Assembly (NCBI GenBank): GCA_965247705.1
Contig: CBDFHV010000084.1
Span: 248,001-312,000 of the forward strand
Direction: 5' to 3'
Source: CBDFHV01 sp965247705
GTDB lineage: Bacteria > Pseudomonadota > Alphaproteobacteria > Rhodospirillales > CAMCUA01
DNA length: 64,000 bases
In this document: positions 33,080-41,443 of the stretch, in pieces
Position numbering within the stretch: the stretch's first letter is position 1
Layout of the letters: every line of letters starts with the position of its first letter
Notes under the pieces: model-generated
Told to the model about the DNA's origin: nothing
Databases searched by the model: none
The model's input: only the letters and a program-made list of their open reading frames with translations
Made by a program: the position numbers and the translations under genes

Positions 33080-34707
33080 GGCGCCGCACTCTCGGGTGTC
33101 GTGGCCTCGGCGGTCGGGCGGACGCCGGCCATCAGCAGCCCCAGCCCTTGCTCCGTCGCCTCATCGGCCGGCACCTCGCCGACGATGGTTCCGTCGAACA
33201 TGACCAGGATGCGGTCCGACAGGCCCATGATCTCGTCCAACTCCACCGACACCAGAAGAATCGCCTTGCCGGCGTCGCGCAGGGCCACCAGGCGGCGGTG
33301 GATAAACTCGATGGCACCGATGTCGACGCCGCGGGTGGGCTGGCCGACCAGCAGGACCAGGGGGTCGCGCTCGATCTCCCGGGCCAGGACCAGTTTCTGC
33401 TGGTTGCCGCCTGAGAGGTTGGCGGTGATCTGGTGCGGGTCGGCCGGGCGGACGTCGAAGGCGCTCATCTTGCCCGCCGTGTCGTCGGAGACCGCGGTCC
33501 AGTCGAGCAGCATCGCGCGGCCGTAGCGGGCATCGTCCTGGTAGCCGAGGATGGCCGATTCGCAGGCCTCGAAGGGCATCACCAGGCCCATGCGCTGGCG
33601 GTCCTCGGGAACATGCGCCAGACCCCGGCGGCGCAGGAAATCGCTGTCCGCGGTCACCGGTTCGCCTTCCAGCAGAATCCGGCCGCCGGCGATGGGCCAC
33701 AGCCCGGCCAAGGCTTCCAGAAGCTCGCTCTGCCCGTTGCCCGCGACCCCGGCGATGCCGACGATCTCGCCGGCCCTGAGGGTGAGGGAAACGTCGTGCA
33801 CCCGCTCCACCCCCTGGGCGTCCCGCAAGCTCAGGTGCTCGACCGTCAGCAGATCCCCACCGGGGTGTGCCGGGCCTTTTTCGACTCGCAGAAGCACCCG
33901 CCGCCCGACCATGAGCTCGGCCAGTTCGTCCATCGTGGTGTCCGCGGTGGGCCGATGGGCCACCATCTTGCCCTGGCGCATGACCGACACCTGATCGGTC
34001 ACCGCCATGATTTCGCGCAATTTGTGGGTGATCAGGATGACGGTCTTTCCCTGATCCTTGAGCAGGCGCAGGATGCGGAACAGGTGGTCCGCCTCCTGGG
34101 GCGTGAGCACGCCGGTGGGCTCGTCGAGGATCAGGACATCGGCGCCCCGGTAGAGGGCCTTGAGGATTTCCACCCGCTGCTGCAGGCCCACCGGCAAGTC
34201 GCCCACCAGGGCGTCCAAGGGCACCTCCAGGGCGTAGTCCCGCTCCAGCCTGGCCAGTTCCCGCTTCGCCTTGGCCACGCCCGTGGCCAGCAACGAACCG
34301 CCTTCGGCGCCCAGGATCACGTTCTCGACCACGGTGAAGGTATCGACCAGCATGAAGTGCTGGTGGACCATGCCGATGCCGGCGGCGATGGCGTCCTCGC
34401 TGCCGCGCATGGCGACCGGCCGGCCGGCGATGCGCACCTCTCCCCGGTCGGCCCGGTAGAAGCCGTAGAGGATGCTCATCAGGGTCGACTTGCCGGCCCC
34501 GTTTTCACCGACGATGCCGTGGATCGAGGCGCCGCGGACCACAAGGTTCACGTCCCGGTTGGCGTGGATGGCGCCGAAGCGCTTGTCGATGTGGCGCAGC
34601 TCGACGGCCAGCGTGCCGCCGCCCGCATCAGGCGGCGCGGCGGTGGTTTCCGCCTCCACGCGCAGCGGCTCCGGCCCGGGCGCCTGCGTCCCTATTTGAC
34701 GGGGCAA
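33076..34707 (-). CDS. Nucleoside ABC transporter ATP-binding protein (two ABC domains)
   Basis: A 543-residue double ATPase of the sugar/nucleoside importer type. Domain 1 has Walker A GENGAGKST, signature VGLQQRVEILKAL (LSGGQ replaced by VGLQQ, common in this subfamily) and Walker B VLILDEP. Domain 2 has a modified Walker A, GVAGNGQSELLEAL, signature LSGGNQQKLVLARE and Walker B LVLLVGQPTRGVDIG. A degenerate second site is normal for this family. The start is TTG at 34707 (16-bp overlap with the binding-protein gene) or GTG at 34659 behind GGAG. Confidence 0.93.
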   Translation of the reverse strand: MPRQIGTQAPGPEPLRVEAETTAAPPDAGGGTLAVELRHIDKRFGAIHANRDVNLVVRGASIHGIVGENGAGKSTLMSILYGFYRADRGEVRIAGRPVAMRGSEDAIAAGIGMVHQHFMLVDTFTVVENVILGAEGGSLLATGVAKAKRELARLERDYALEVPLDALVGDLPVGLQQRVEILKALYRGADVLILDEPTGVLTPQEADHLFRILRLLKDQGKTVILITHKLREIMAVTDQVSVMRQGKMVAHRPTADTTMDELAELMVGRRVLLRVEKGPAHPGGDLLTVEHLSLRDAQGVERVHDVSLTLRAGEIVGIAGVAGNGQSELLEALAGLWPIAGGRILLEGEPVTADSDFLRRRGLAHVPEDRQRMGLVMPFEACESAILGYQDDARYGRAMLLDWTAVSDDTAGKMSAFDVRPADPHQITANLSGGNQQKLVLAREIERDPLVLLVGQPTRGVDIGAIEFIHRRLVALRDAGKAILLVSVELDEIMGLSDRILVMFDGTIVGEVPADEATEQGLGLLMAGVRPTAEATTPESAAP

Positions 34708-35690
34708 GCGCCTTGGGCGATGTAGTCGTGCACCTTGATGGCACCGGATTTGATGCCCGCGGCGGCCTTGTCCGCGGCAGATTGCATGTCCGGCGTGATC
34801 AGCGCCTTGTTGTGTTCATCCACGGCCCAGCCGACGCCGTCCTCCTTGAGTCCGAGGACCTGTAGACCGGGCTTCCAAGCGTCCTTTCGCGCCGAATCGA
34901 ACACCTGGTAGGCGGCCACGTCGACCCGCTTCAACATCGACGTGAGCACTTTGCCCGGATGGAGGTGGTTCTGGTTGGAATCGACGCCGATGCCCAGCTT
35001 GCCCGCGTCGGCGGCCGCTTGCAGGACGCCCAGGCCGGTGCCGCCGGCCGCGTGGTAGACAACCTCGGCCCCGCGGTCGAACTGGGACTTGGCCAATTCG
35101 CCACCCTTGACGGGATCGTTCCAGGCTGCGCCGGTGGTGCCGGTCATGTTCTGGTACACCTGGATGCCCGGACTGGCGTGACGGGCCCCCAGGACGTAGC
35201 CGCAGGCGAACTTGCGGATCAAGGGAACGTCCATGCCGCCGACGAAGCCGATCTTGCCGCCCTTGGCCGCCATCGCCGCCAGGATGCCGACGATGAACGA
35301 GCCTTCGTGCTCCTTGAATACGATCGATTGCACGTTGGGCAGATCGACCACCGAATCGATGATGGAGAACCGGGTCTTCGGGAACTCCGGGGCCACTTTC
35401 TGGACCGCCGACGCGTGCTGGAAGCCCACCGCCAGGATCGGGTCGTGCCCCCTACGCGCGAAGTTGCGCAGCGCCTGCACCCGCTGGGAATCGTTCTGGA
35501 CCTCGAACTCCCGGAAGTCGATTCCGGTGTCGGTCTTGAACTTCTGGGCGCCGTTGAAGACCCCCTCGTTGAAGGACTTGTCGAATTTGCCGCCGAGATC
35601 GTAGACGACTCCCGGTTTGATGTCGGCCGCCGTCGCGGAACCGAGGGCGAAGCAGGTTGCCGCTATCGCGGCGAGGAGCAGGTGTTTCAT
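34692..35690 (-). CDS. BMP-family ABC transporter substrate-binding protein (nucleoside)
   Basis: A periplasmic binding protein of 332 residues. The ATG at 35690 sits nine bases after AGGGAG and starts a signal peptide (MKHLLLAAIAATCFALGSAT, cleavage near AADIK). BMP/PnrA-family features: VVYDLGGKFDKSFNEGVFNG at the mature N-terminus, the IDSVVDLPNVQSIVFKEHEGSF block and KIGFVGGMDVPLIRKF. PnrA-like proteins bind purine nucleosides, matching the downstream salvage genes. It is the first gene of the operon. Upstream at about 35742-35767 is a TTGACG / TATCAT pair on this strand with a short 14-bp spacer, so only a weak promoter candidate. Confidence 0.93.
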   Translation of the reverse strand: MKHLLLAAIAATCFALGSATAADIKPGVVYDLGGKFDKSFNEGVFNGAQKFKTDTGIDFREFEVQNDSQRVQALRNFARRGHDPILAVGFQHASAVQKVAPEFPKTRFSIIDSVVDLPNVQSIVFKEHEGSFIVGILAAMAAKGGKIGFVGGMDVPLIRKFACGYVLGARHASPGIQVYQNMTGTTGAAWNDPVKGGELAKSQFDRGAEVVYHAAGGTGLGVLQAAADAGKLGIGVDSNQNHLHPGKVLTSMLKRVDVAAYQVFDSARKDAWKPGLQVLGLKEDGVGWAVDEHNKALITPDMQSAADKAAAGIKSGAIKVHDYIAQGACPVK

Positions 35691-35818
35691 CTGTCGCAAC
35701 TCCCTGTGTGATCATGGGCACCCGTGGGCACCGCATGATACACTCTTTCGCGACCGTCAAGCAGGGACGGCAACGGAAGGTCGGATTGGCGTCCGACCGG
35801 CAATGAGGAGGTTTTATC

Positions 35819-37330
35819 ATGAACGCATGGAGGGGGCTGGCCGCGACTGCATTGGCCGGCGTTTTGTTCCTGGCAGCGTCCGCGGTGCAAGCCGAGCCGA
35901 CGAAATTCACCTTTCTCCACACCAACGACGTTTACGAGATCGCGCCCAAGCGCGGGCAGGGGGGCTTCGCGCCGTTGATGACGCTTTTGAAGCGCGAGCG
36001 GGCTGCTTCGGCCAACAGCTTCACCACGTTCGGCGGCGACCTGTTCTCGCCGTCGGTCATGTCGGGCCTGACCAAGGGCAGCCAGATGGTGGAACTGATG
36101 AACGCCATCGGCACCGATATCGCGGTGGTGGGCAATCACGAATACGACTTCGGCCCCGAGGTGGCGGCCCGCAACTTCGCCGCGTCCAAGTTTCCCTGGC
36201 TGGGCGCCAACGTCCTTGGCGCCGACGGCAAGCCTGTGGGCGGACTGATCGCCTCCCGGGTGATGGAGAAGGGCGGCTTCAAGGTCGGCTTTTTCGGGGT
36301 GATCACGGCTGAAACCGATGTCCTGTCGTCGCCGGGTCCCGGCATCAAATTCGCCGACGTTATGGAAACGGCGAAGCAGGCCGTCGCCGACCTCAAGGCC
36401 CAGGGCGCCGAACTGATCGTCGCGCTGACCCATCTGGATATCGCCGATGACCGAGCGCTGGCCTCGGGCGTACGGGGCATTCACCTGATTCTCGGCGGCC
36501 ATGACCACGACCCCATTACCTTCTACGAAGGTGGCGTGGCGATCCTCAAGGCCGGCTACGACGCTCACTACCTGGGGGCGATCGACCTGCATGTGGAGTG
36601 GGTCGAACGGCGGGGCAAGAAGTCCTTGTCGGTGCGGCCCGAATGGCGCCTGGTCTCCACCGCCGGGGTGACTCCGGACGCCGGCATCCAGGCCATCGTC
36701 GACAAGCACACCGGCAAACTCGACAAGGAGCTTGGCGTGGTCATCGGCAAGACCTCGGTCGAGCTTGACACCCGCCGCTCCAGCGTTCGCACCATGGAGA
36801 CTACCGCCGGCAACCTGATCGCCGAGGCCATGCGCCAGGGCGTCGGCGCCGACGTGGGACTGACCAACGGCGGCGGTATCCGGGGCGACCGCACCTACGC
36901 CGCCGGCACCGAGCTTACCCGCAAGGACATCCTTACCGAGCTGCCATTCGGCAACGTGACGGTTCTGATGGAGCTCTCGGGGGCCGATCTGAAAGCGGCC
37001 CTGGAAAACGGGGTGTCCCGGGTGGAGGACAAGGCGGGCCGTTTCCCCCAAATCGCCGGCATGACCTTCGTCTACGACCCCAAAGCGTCCCAGGGCAACC
37101 GGGTGGTCGAGGTGAAGGTCGGCGGCGCGCCCCTGGACCCGGCCAAGACCTACAAGATCGCCACCAACGACTACATGGCCGGCGGCGGCGACGGCTACGC
37201 GGCGCTGAAAAAGGGCAAAGTCCTGATCGATGCCTCCGGCGCCACCCTGATGGCGACCACGGTCATGAACCACATCCAGGCCCAGGGGACGGTGGCGCCA
37301 AAGGTCGACGGCCGCACCAAAGCCAAGTAA
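35819..37330 (+). CDS. Periplasmic 5'-nucleotidase / bifunctional metallophosphatase
   Basis: A 503-residue secreted phosphohydrolase of the UshA type, with a strong AGGAGG before the ATG. Signal peptide residues 1-25 (RGLAATALAGVLFLAASAVQA). The metallophosphatase domain has LHTNDVYE, FGGDLFSPS, VGNHEYDFG, ALTHLDIADD and GGHDHDP. The usual first-motif DxH reads DVY here, a variant I believe occurs in an alphaproteobacterial subgroup. The C-terminal 5'-nucleotidase domain has METTAGNLIAEAMR, LTNGGGIRGD and NDYMAGGGDGY. It would dephosphorylate extracellular nucleotides. It is divergent from the nucleoside-uptake operon, which could import the products. Confidence 0.93.
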   Translation: MNAWRGLAATALAGVLFLAASAVQAEPTKFTFLHTNDVYEIAPKRGQGGFAPLMTLLKRERAASANSFTTFGGDLFSPSVMSGLTKGSQMVELMNAIGTDIAVVGNHEYDFGPEVAARNFAASKFPWLGANVLGADGKPVGGLIASRVMEKGGFKVGFFGVITAETDVLSSPGPGIKFADVMETAKQAVADLKAQGAELIVALTHLDIADDRALASGVRGIHLILGGHDHDPITFYEGGVAILKAGYDAHYLGAIDLHVEWVERRGKKSLSVRPEWRLVSTAGVTPDAGIQAIVDKHTGKLDKELGVVIGKTSVELDTRRSSVRTMETTAGNLIAEAMRQGVGADVGLTNGGGIRGDRTYAAGTELTRKDILTELPFGNVTVLMELSGADLKAALENGVSRVEDKAGRFPQIAGMTFVYDPKASQGNRVVEVKVGGAPLDPAKTYKIATNDYMAGGGDGYAALKKGKVLIDASGATLMATTVMNHIQAQGTVAPKVDGRTKAK

Positions 37331-37358
37331 CGCTTCCGCGCGGCCAACTGCTATCGAC

Positions 37359-37390
37359 GATCCCGGGAGCGGCATGCCGTTCCCGGGATC
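37359..37390 (+). terminator. Long palindrome after the nucleotidase gene, likely terminator
   Basis: GATCCCGGGA (37359-37368) pairs with TCCCGGGATC (37381-37390) around the palindrome CGGCATGCCG. There is no T-run, so it is a stable hairpin with probable, not certain, terminator function. It lies 29 bp after the stop. Confidence 0.55.
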
Positions 37391-37411
37391 AAGCGTTTCG
37401 GGGGGACCATA

Positions 37412-38122
37412 ATGCTCAACGTCAAGGACCGGGTGGCCATGGTCTCGGGGGCCAACCGGGGCATCGGCCGGGCCATCGCCCTTCGCCTCCATGGGGACGG
37501 CTACCGGCTAAGCCTGGGAACCCGCAAACCGGAGGCCCTGGATTCGACCCTGCGGGGGGATCCGGAGAGGGTCCTGATCGTCCCCTACGATGCCACCAGG
37601 CCCGCCGACGCCGATGCCTGGGTGGCCGCCACGGTGGATCGGTTCGGCCGCATCGACACCCTGGTGAACAATGCGGGCATCGTACAGCTCCTTTCCGTCG
37701 AAAAGGCCACCGAGGCGGACCTGGACGAAATCTATGCGGTCAACGTGAGAGGCCCTTTCCTCCTCACCCAGAAGGCCTTTCCCCATCTCAAGCGTTGCGG
37801 GACCGGCCGTATCGTCAACATGGCGTCCCTGGGTGGGCTACGGGTCAAAGGAGCACCGGCGACCTATTCCATGACCAAATTCGCCGTCATGGCCATGACC
37901 CACGCCACCCGCTTCGCCGGCTGGGAGCACGGCGTTCGGGTCACCGCCATCTGCCCAGGGCCGGTGAATACGGACATGATGGCCGGCCGGGCGCCGGTGT
38001 CGGATGCGGACATGACCCAGCCCGAAACCATCGCCGAGTTGGTGGCGCAAGCCCTGCGCCTGCCCAACAACGCCTCGGTGGCGTTCATCCCGATCAACTG
38101 CGTGCTGGAAGACACCGTCTGA
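37412..38122 (+). CDS. SDR-family oxidoreductase
   Basis: A 236-residue classical short-chain dehydrogenase/reductase: SGANRGIGRAIAL for the cofactor, NNAGIVQ, Ser of NMASLGGL and the catalytic YSMTK (Tyr and Lys intact), then CPGPVNTDM. The C-terminus (IPINCVLEDTV) lacks the common GG-dGG ending. The substrate is unknown. It lies 81 bp after the nucleotidase gene behind a hairpin, so it is probably a separate unit. Confidence 0.9.
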   Translation: MLNVKDRVAMVSGANRGIGRAIALRLHGDGYRLSLGTRKPEALDSTLRGDPERVLIVPYDATRPADADAWVAATVDRFGRIDTLVNNAGIVQLLSVEKATEADLDEIYAVNVRGPFLLTQKAFPHLKRCGTGRIVNMASLGGLRVKGAPATYSMTKFAVMAMTHATRFAGWEHGVRVTAICPGPVNTDMMAGRAPVSDADMTQPETIAELVAQALRLPNNASVAFIPINCVLEDTV

Positions 38123-38165
38123 CGAAAGCCACGAGCACGCACCCTTCTGCCCCATGCGCGCAAAG

Positions 38166-38246
38166 CGGGCGGGTCTGAGACCCGCCCCTACGCAAGTAAA
38201 TTTCACATTCCTGCGGGCGTAGGGGCCGGTCTGAGACCGGCCCGCC
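38166..38246. repeat. Pair of inverted palindromic repeats between convergent genes
   Basis: The first hairpin, GCGGGCGGGTCTGAGACCCGCCCCTACGC-like, spans about 38166-38192. A second, related copy in opposite orientation spans about 38213-38246 (GTAGGGGCCGGTCTGAGACCGGCCC core). The arrangement is BIME-like and could terminate both flanking convergent genes. Confidence 0.62.
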
Positions 38247-38290
38247 TCGGGCGTCACGGCGGCGGGTGTGCGGGATCGAATCGCGTTCCC

Positions 38291-39073
38291 CTATTGGGCC
38301 GTCCAGCCGCCGTCCATGGTCATGGTGCTGCCGGTGATCTGGTCGGCGGCGGGCGAACAGAGGAACCGCACCAGGGAGGTCACGTTGTCGATGGTGACGA
38401 ACTGGCCGGAGGGCTGTTTTTCGCTGAGCAGGCGCCGCGCGGCTTCCTCGACGGTGGTCCCCTCGGCCTCGGACCGGGCCTCGATCTGGCGCTCCACCAG
38501 GGGCGTTCGCACCCAGCCGGGGGCGAAGGCGTTGCAGGTGATGCCGCTGCCCGCGGTCTCCAGGGCCACCACCTTGGTCAGCCCGACGATGCCGTGCTTG
38601 GCGGCGACGTAGGCCGCCTTCTCCACCGACGCCACCAGCCCGTGGACCGAAGCGGTGTTGACGATGCGGCCCCAGCCGCGGCTCTTCATGCCGGGCAGCA
38701 CCGCGCGGATGGCGTGAAAAGCCGCCGACAGGTTGATGGCAATGATGGCGTTCCAGCGGTCGACGGGGAAGTCATCCACGGGCGCGGTGTGCTGAATGCC
38801 GGCGTTGTTGACCAGGATGTCCACCGCGCCGAAGTCCCGCTCGGCGGTGGCGACCAGATCGGCGATCTGGTCACCGTCGGACATGTCCGCCCCATGGTAG
38901 AGGGCGCGGACGCCGAACGTCGTCGCGATGTCGGCGCGCTGACGTTCGATTTCATCGGCGTCGCCGAAGCCGTTCAACATCACGTCGGCCCCGGATTCGG
39001 CCAGGGACCGGGCGATGCCGAGCCCAATCCCGCTGGTGGAGCCGGTGACGACGGCGCGCTTGCCCTGAAGCAT
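38291..39073 (-). CDS. bdhA: 3-hydroxybutyrate dehydrogenase
   Basis: Interconverts D-3-hydroxybutyrate and acetoacetate with NAD, in polyhydroxybutyrate and ketone-body turnover. 260 residues, SDR fold: TGSTSGIGLGIA, NNAGIQHTAPVDDFP, Ser of NTASVHGLVAS and the catalytic YVAAK. BdhA-specific stretches are HGIVGLTKVVALE, AFAPGWVRTPLVERQIEARS and the ending FLCSPAADQITGSTMTMDGGWTAQ. It diverges from the MFS gene across 149 bp. Confidence 0.95.
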   Translation of the reverse strand: MLQGKRAVVTGSTSGIGLGIARSLAESGADVMLNGFGDADEIERQRADIATTFGVRALYHGADMSDGDQIADLVATAERDFGAVDILVNNAGIQHTAPVDDFPVDRWNAIIAINLSAAFHAIRAVLPGMKSRGWGRIVNTASVHGLVASVEKAAYVAAKHGIVGLTKVVALETAGSGITCNAFAPGWVRTPLVERQIEARSEAEGTTVEEAARRLLSEKQPSGQFVTIDNVTSLVRFLCSPAADQITGSTMTMDGGWTAQ

Positions 39074-39222
39074 CTTGGACTATCCCTTCCAGATGGAACG
39101 GCGGACGCTACCACGGGGCTCTCGCTTCGGCCATCGAGGGCTTGAGCCCGTCGGCCCAGGTGCCCGTTTGACAGCCAACCATGCGCCCGCGACACTCGCC
39201 GGCGTCCAGGGGCGGGGAAATC

Positions 39223-40488
39223 ATGCCAGACAGTAACGGCGCCGCGGCGCCGCGGCCTTCGACGGCGTGGCTGGCATTCCGGGTCTTCCTGCCCTTCGCC
39301 GCCGGCTACTTCCTGTCCTACATGTTCCGCACCGTGAACGCCGTGATCGCGCCCCGTCTGGTGGCCGACGTGGGATTGAGCGCCACCGACCTGGGCCTGA
39401 TGACCTCGGCCTATTTTTTGAGCTTCGCCGCCTTCCAGATCCCGCTTGGCGTGCTGCTGGACCGCTATGGCCCGCGGCGGGCCCAGGCGGTGCTGTTGGT
39501 GGTGGCCGGGGTTGGGGCGGCGCTGTTCTCCATCGGCGAGAGCCGGGATGCCTTGCTGGTCGCCCGGGCGCTGATCGGGTTCGGCGTGTCGGGCGGCCTG
39601 ATGGCGTCGTTCAAGGCCATCACGCTGTGGTTCGACCAGCGCCGCTGGCCGGTGGTCAACGGCTTTATCCTCGGCACCGGCGGCGTCGGCGCCATGACCG
39701 CCACCAAGCCGGTGGAGTTGATGCTTGGCATCACCGACTGGCGAGGGGTGTTCCTGATCCTCTGCGTTGCCTGCTTCGCCGTGTCACTGTTCATCGCCAT
39801 CGTGGTGCCGGAGCGGCAGGCCGAGGGCCGCCCTAGCACCCTGGGCGAGCAACTGCGGGGCGTCGGCAGCGTCTTCAAGGACCGGCTGTTCTGGCGCCTG
39901 ACCCCGGTCTGCGCGCTGACCGGCGGCGGCGGGTTGGCGATCCACGGCCTGTGGTCCGGGCCCTGGTTGCGCGACGTGGGCGGGTTCGACGAAACGGGCG
40001 TCGCCAACCGCCTGCTGGCGCTGAGCGCGGTGATGACCGTTGGCTTCGTCGCCAGCGGCATCGTCGCCAACCAACTGGTGCGCCGCGGCCTGACCCTGAC
40101 CCAGGTGATGGCCGGCGGCATGGTGCTGTTCATCCTGTCCCAGGCGGCCATCGTCTTTCAGGTCGACCCGACGGGGATGTGGCATTGGGTCGGCTTCGGC
40201 CTCACCAACCACATGGCGATCCTCGCCTATCCGGTGCTGTCGGCCCACTTTCCCGAGGGCTTCGCCGGGCGCAGCAACACGGCCATCAACATGATCACTT
40301 TCTGCGTCGCCTTCGCCAGCCAGAGTTTCGTCGGCGCCGTCCTCGACCTGTGGCCGACCACGGCGGACGGCGGCTACGCGCAGGAGGGCTACATGGCGTC
40401 CTTCGGCATCATCTTGGCCCTACAGGTGGTGGCCTTCGCCTGGCTCCTGCTGGACGGCCGCCGCGGCACGCGCCGGGACCCCGCCTGA
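39223..40488 (+). CDS. Major facilitator superfamily transporter
   Basis: A 421-residue, 12-helix carrier from the ATG at 39223 with GGGGAAA upstream. The first helix has FRVFLPFAAGYFLSYMFRTVNAV, reminiscent of hexuronate/organic-acid carriers, and the loop 2-3 motif A appears as GVLLDRYGPRRAQ. The substrate is uncertain. It converges tail to tail with the carbamoylase gene (2 bp between stops) and may serve the pyrimidine/hydantoin enzymes beside it. Confidence 0.9.
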   Translation: MPDSNGAAAPRPSTAWLAFRVFLPFAAGYFLSYMFRTVNAVIAPRLVADVGLSATDLGLMTSAYFLSFAAFQIPLGVLLDRYGPRRAQAVLLVVAGVGAALFSIGESRDALLVARALIGFGVSGGLMASFKAITLWFDQRRWPVVNGFILGTGGVGAMTATKPVELMLGITDWRGVFLILCVACFAVSLFIAIVVPERQAEGRPSTLGEQLRGVGSVFKDRLFWRLTPVCALTGGGGLAIHGLWSGPWLRDVGGFDETGVANRLLALSAVMTVGFVASGIVANQLVRRGLTLTQVMAGGMVLFILSQAAIVFQVDPTGMWHWVGFGLTNHMAILAYPVLSAHFPEGFAGRSNTAINMITFCVAFASQSFVGAVLDLWPTTADGGYAQEGYMASFGIILALQVVAFAWLLLDGRRGTRRDPA

Positions 40489-40490
40489 AA

Positions 40491-41432
40491 TCAGTTCTCA
40501 GGCGCCGGCACGACGCCGGTCTGTTGGGTGATCAGCCCGTAGTGTTCGATGCGCCGGTGCCTTGCGAAGTCGAAAATGGTGCGTCGGATGTAGTCGCCGA
40601 GATCCAGGTCGCATTCGTGGACTATCACCTCGTCCGCCTCGCTGGTGGCCTGGGCGACGATCTCCCCCGTCGGGGCGACGATGCAGCTGCCGCCGAAGAG
40701 GCCGAACCCGTCCTCACGGCCGGCCTTGGCCGTGCCCACCACCCACAGGCCGTTCTGATAGGCCGCCGCCTGCATGGACAGGTGGTGGTGGAACATCCGC
40801 AAGTGAAGGGGCTCGTCGTGATGGATGTTGGTGGTCGGCGTGTTGTAGCCGAGGACCACCATCTCCGCGCCCTTGAGCGCCATCACCCGGAAAGTCTCCG
40901 GCCAGCGGCGGTCATTGCAGATGCACATGCCGGTGATGGTGTCCATGGTCCGCCATACGGGGAACCCCAGGTTGCCGACCTCGAAGTACCGTTTCTCCAG
41001 ATGCTGGAACGGGGCGTCGGGCAGGTGCTCCGTAATGCCGGGTAAGTGAACCTTGCGGTACTTGCCGACAATCTTGCCGGCCTTGTCGACCAGAATGGCG
41101 GCGTTGTAGCGGTGAAGGGCGCCGTCTTCCTCGATCAATTCGGCGTATCCCAGGTGGAACCCGACGCCCAGCCGGGCGGCCTCGGAAAACAGCGGCTGGG
41201 TCTCGTTGCTGGGCATGCTGCGCTCGAAGAAAGCGTCCACCTCCTCCTGGTCTTCCATCCAGTAGCGGGGGAAGAAGGTGGTCAGGGTAAGCTCCGGGAA
41301 CACCACCAGTTCGGCGCCGTAGCCATGGGCCTCGCGCAGCAGCGCGATCAGCCGCTCGACGACGCTGGCCCGGTCGTCGCTCAGATGGATGGGGCCCATC
41401 TGGGCCGCCGCTACCCGAATCGCTCGCGCCAT
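40491..41432 (-). CDS. N-carbamoyl-amino-acid hydrolase (nitrilase superfamily, D-carbamoylase type)
   Basis: A 313-residue C-N hydrolase that removes the carbamoyl group as CO2 and ammonia. The catalytic Glu47 (VVFPELTLTTF), Lys127 (KYRKVHLPG) and Cys172 (GMCICNDRRWPE) fall at the numbering reported for Agrobacterium N-carbamoyl-D-amino-acid amidohydrolase, whose full motif pattern it resembles. The ATG at 41432 follows GAGGAGC and lies 11 bp behind dihydropyrimidinase. The pair forms a hydantoin or dihydropyrimidine degradation route. A beta-ureidopropionase role is the alternative. Confidence 0.92.
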   Translation of the reverse strand: MARAIRVAAAQMGPIHLSDDRASVVERLIALLREAHGYGAELVVFPELTLTTFFPRYWMEDQEEVDAFFERSMPSNETQPLFSEAARLGVGFHLGYAELIEEDGALHRYNAAILVDKAGKIVGKYRKVHLPGITEHLPDAPFQHLEKRYFEVGNLGFPVWRTMDTITGMCICNDRRWPETFRVMALKGAEMVVLGYNTPTTNIHHDEPLHLRMFHHHLSMQAAAYQNGLWVVGTAKAGREDGFGLFGGSCIVAPTGEIVAQATSEADEVIVHECDLDLGDYIRRTIFDFARHRRIEHYGLITQQTGVVPAPEN

Positions 41433-41443
41433 GCCATCGCTCC

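Noticed and set aside
35687..37492. 601-codon minus-strand frame over the 5'-nucleotidase
   Set aside because: Antisense to a well-supported secreted nucleotidase with a strong ribosome-binding site.
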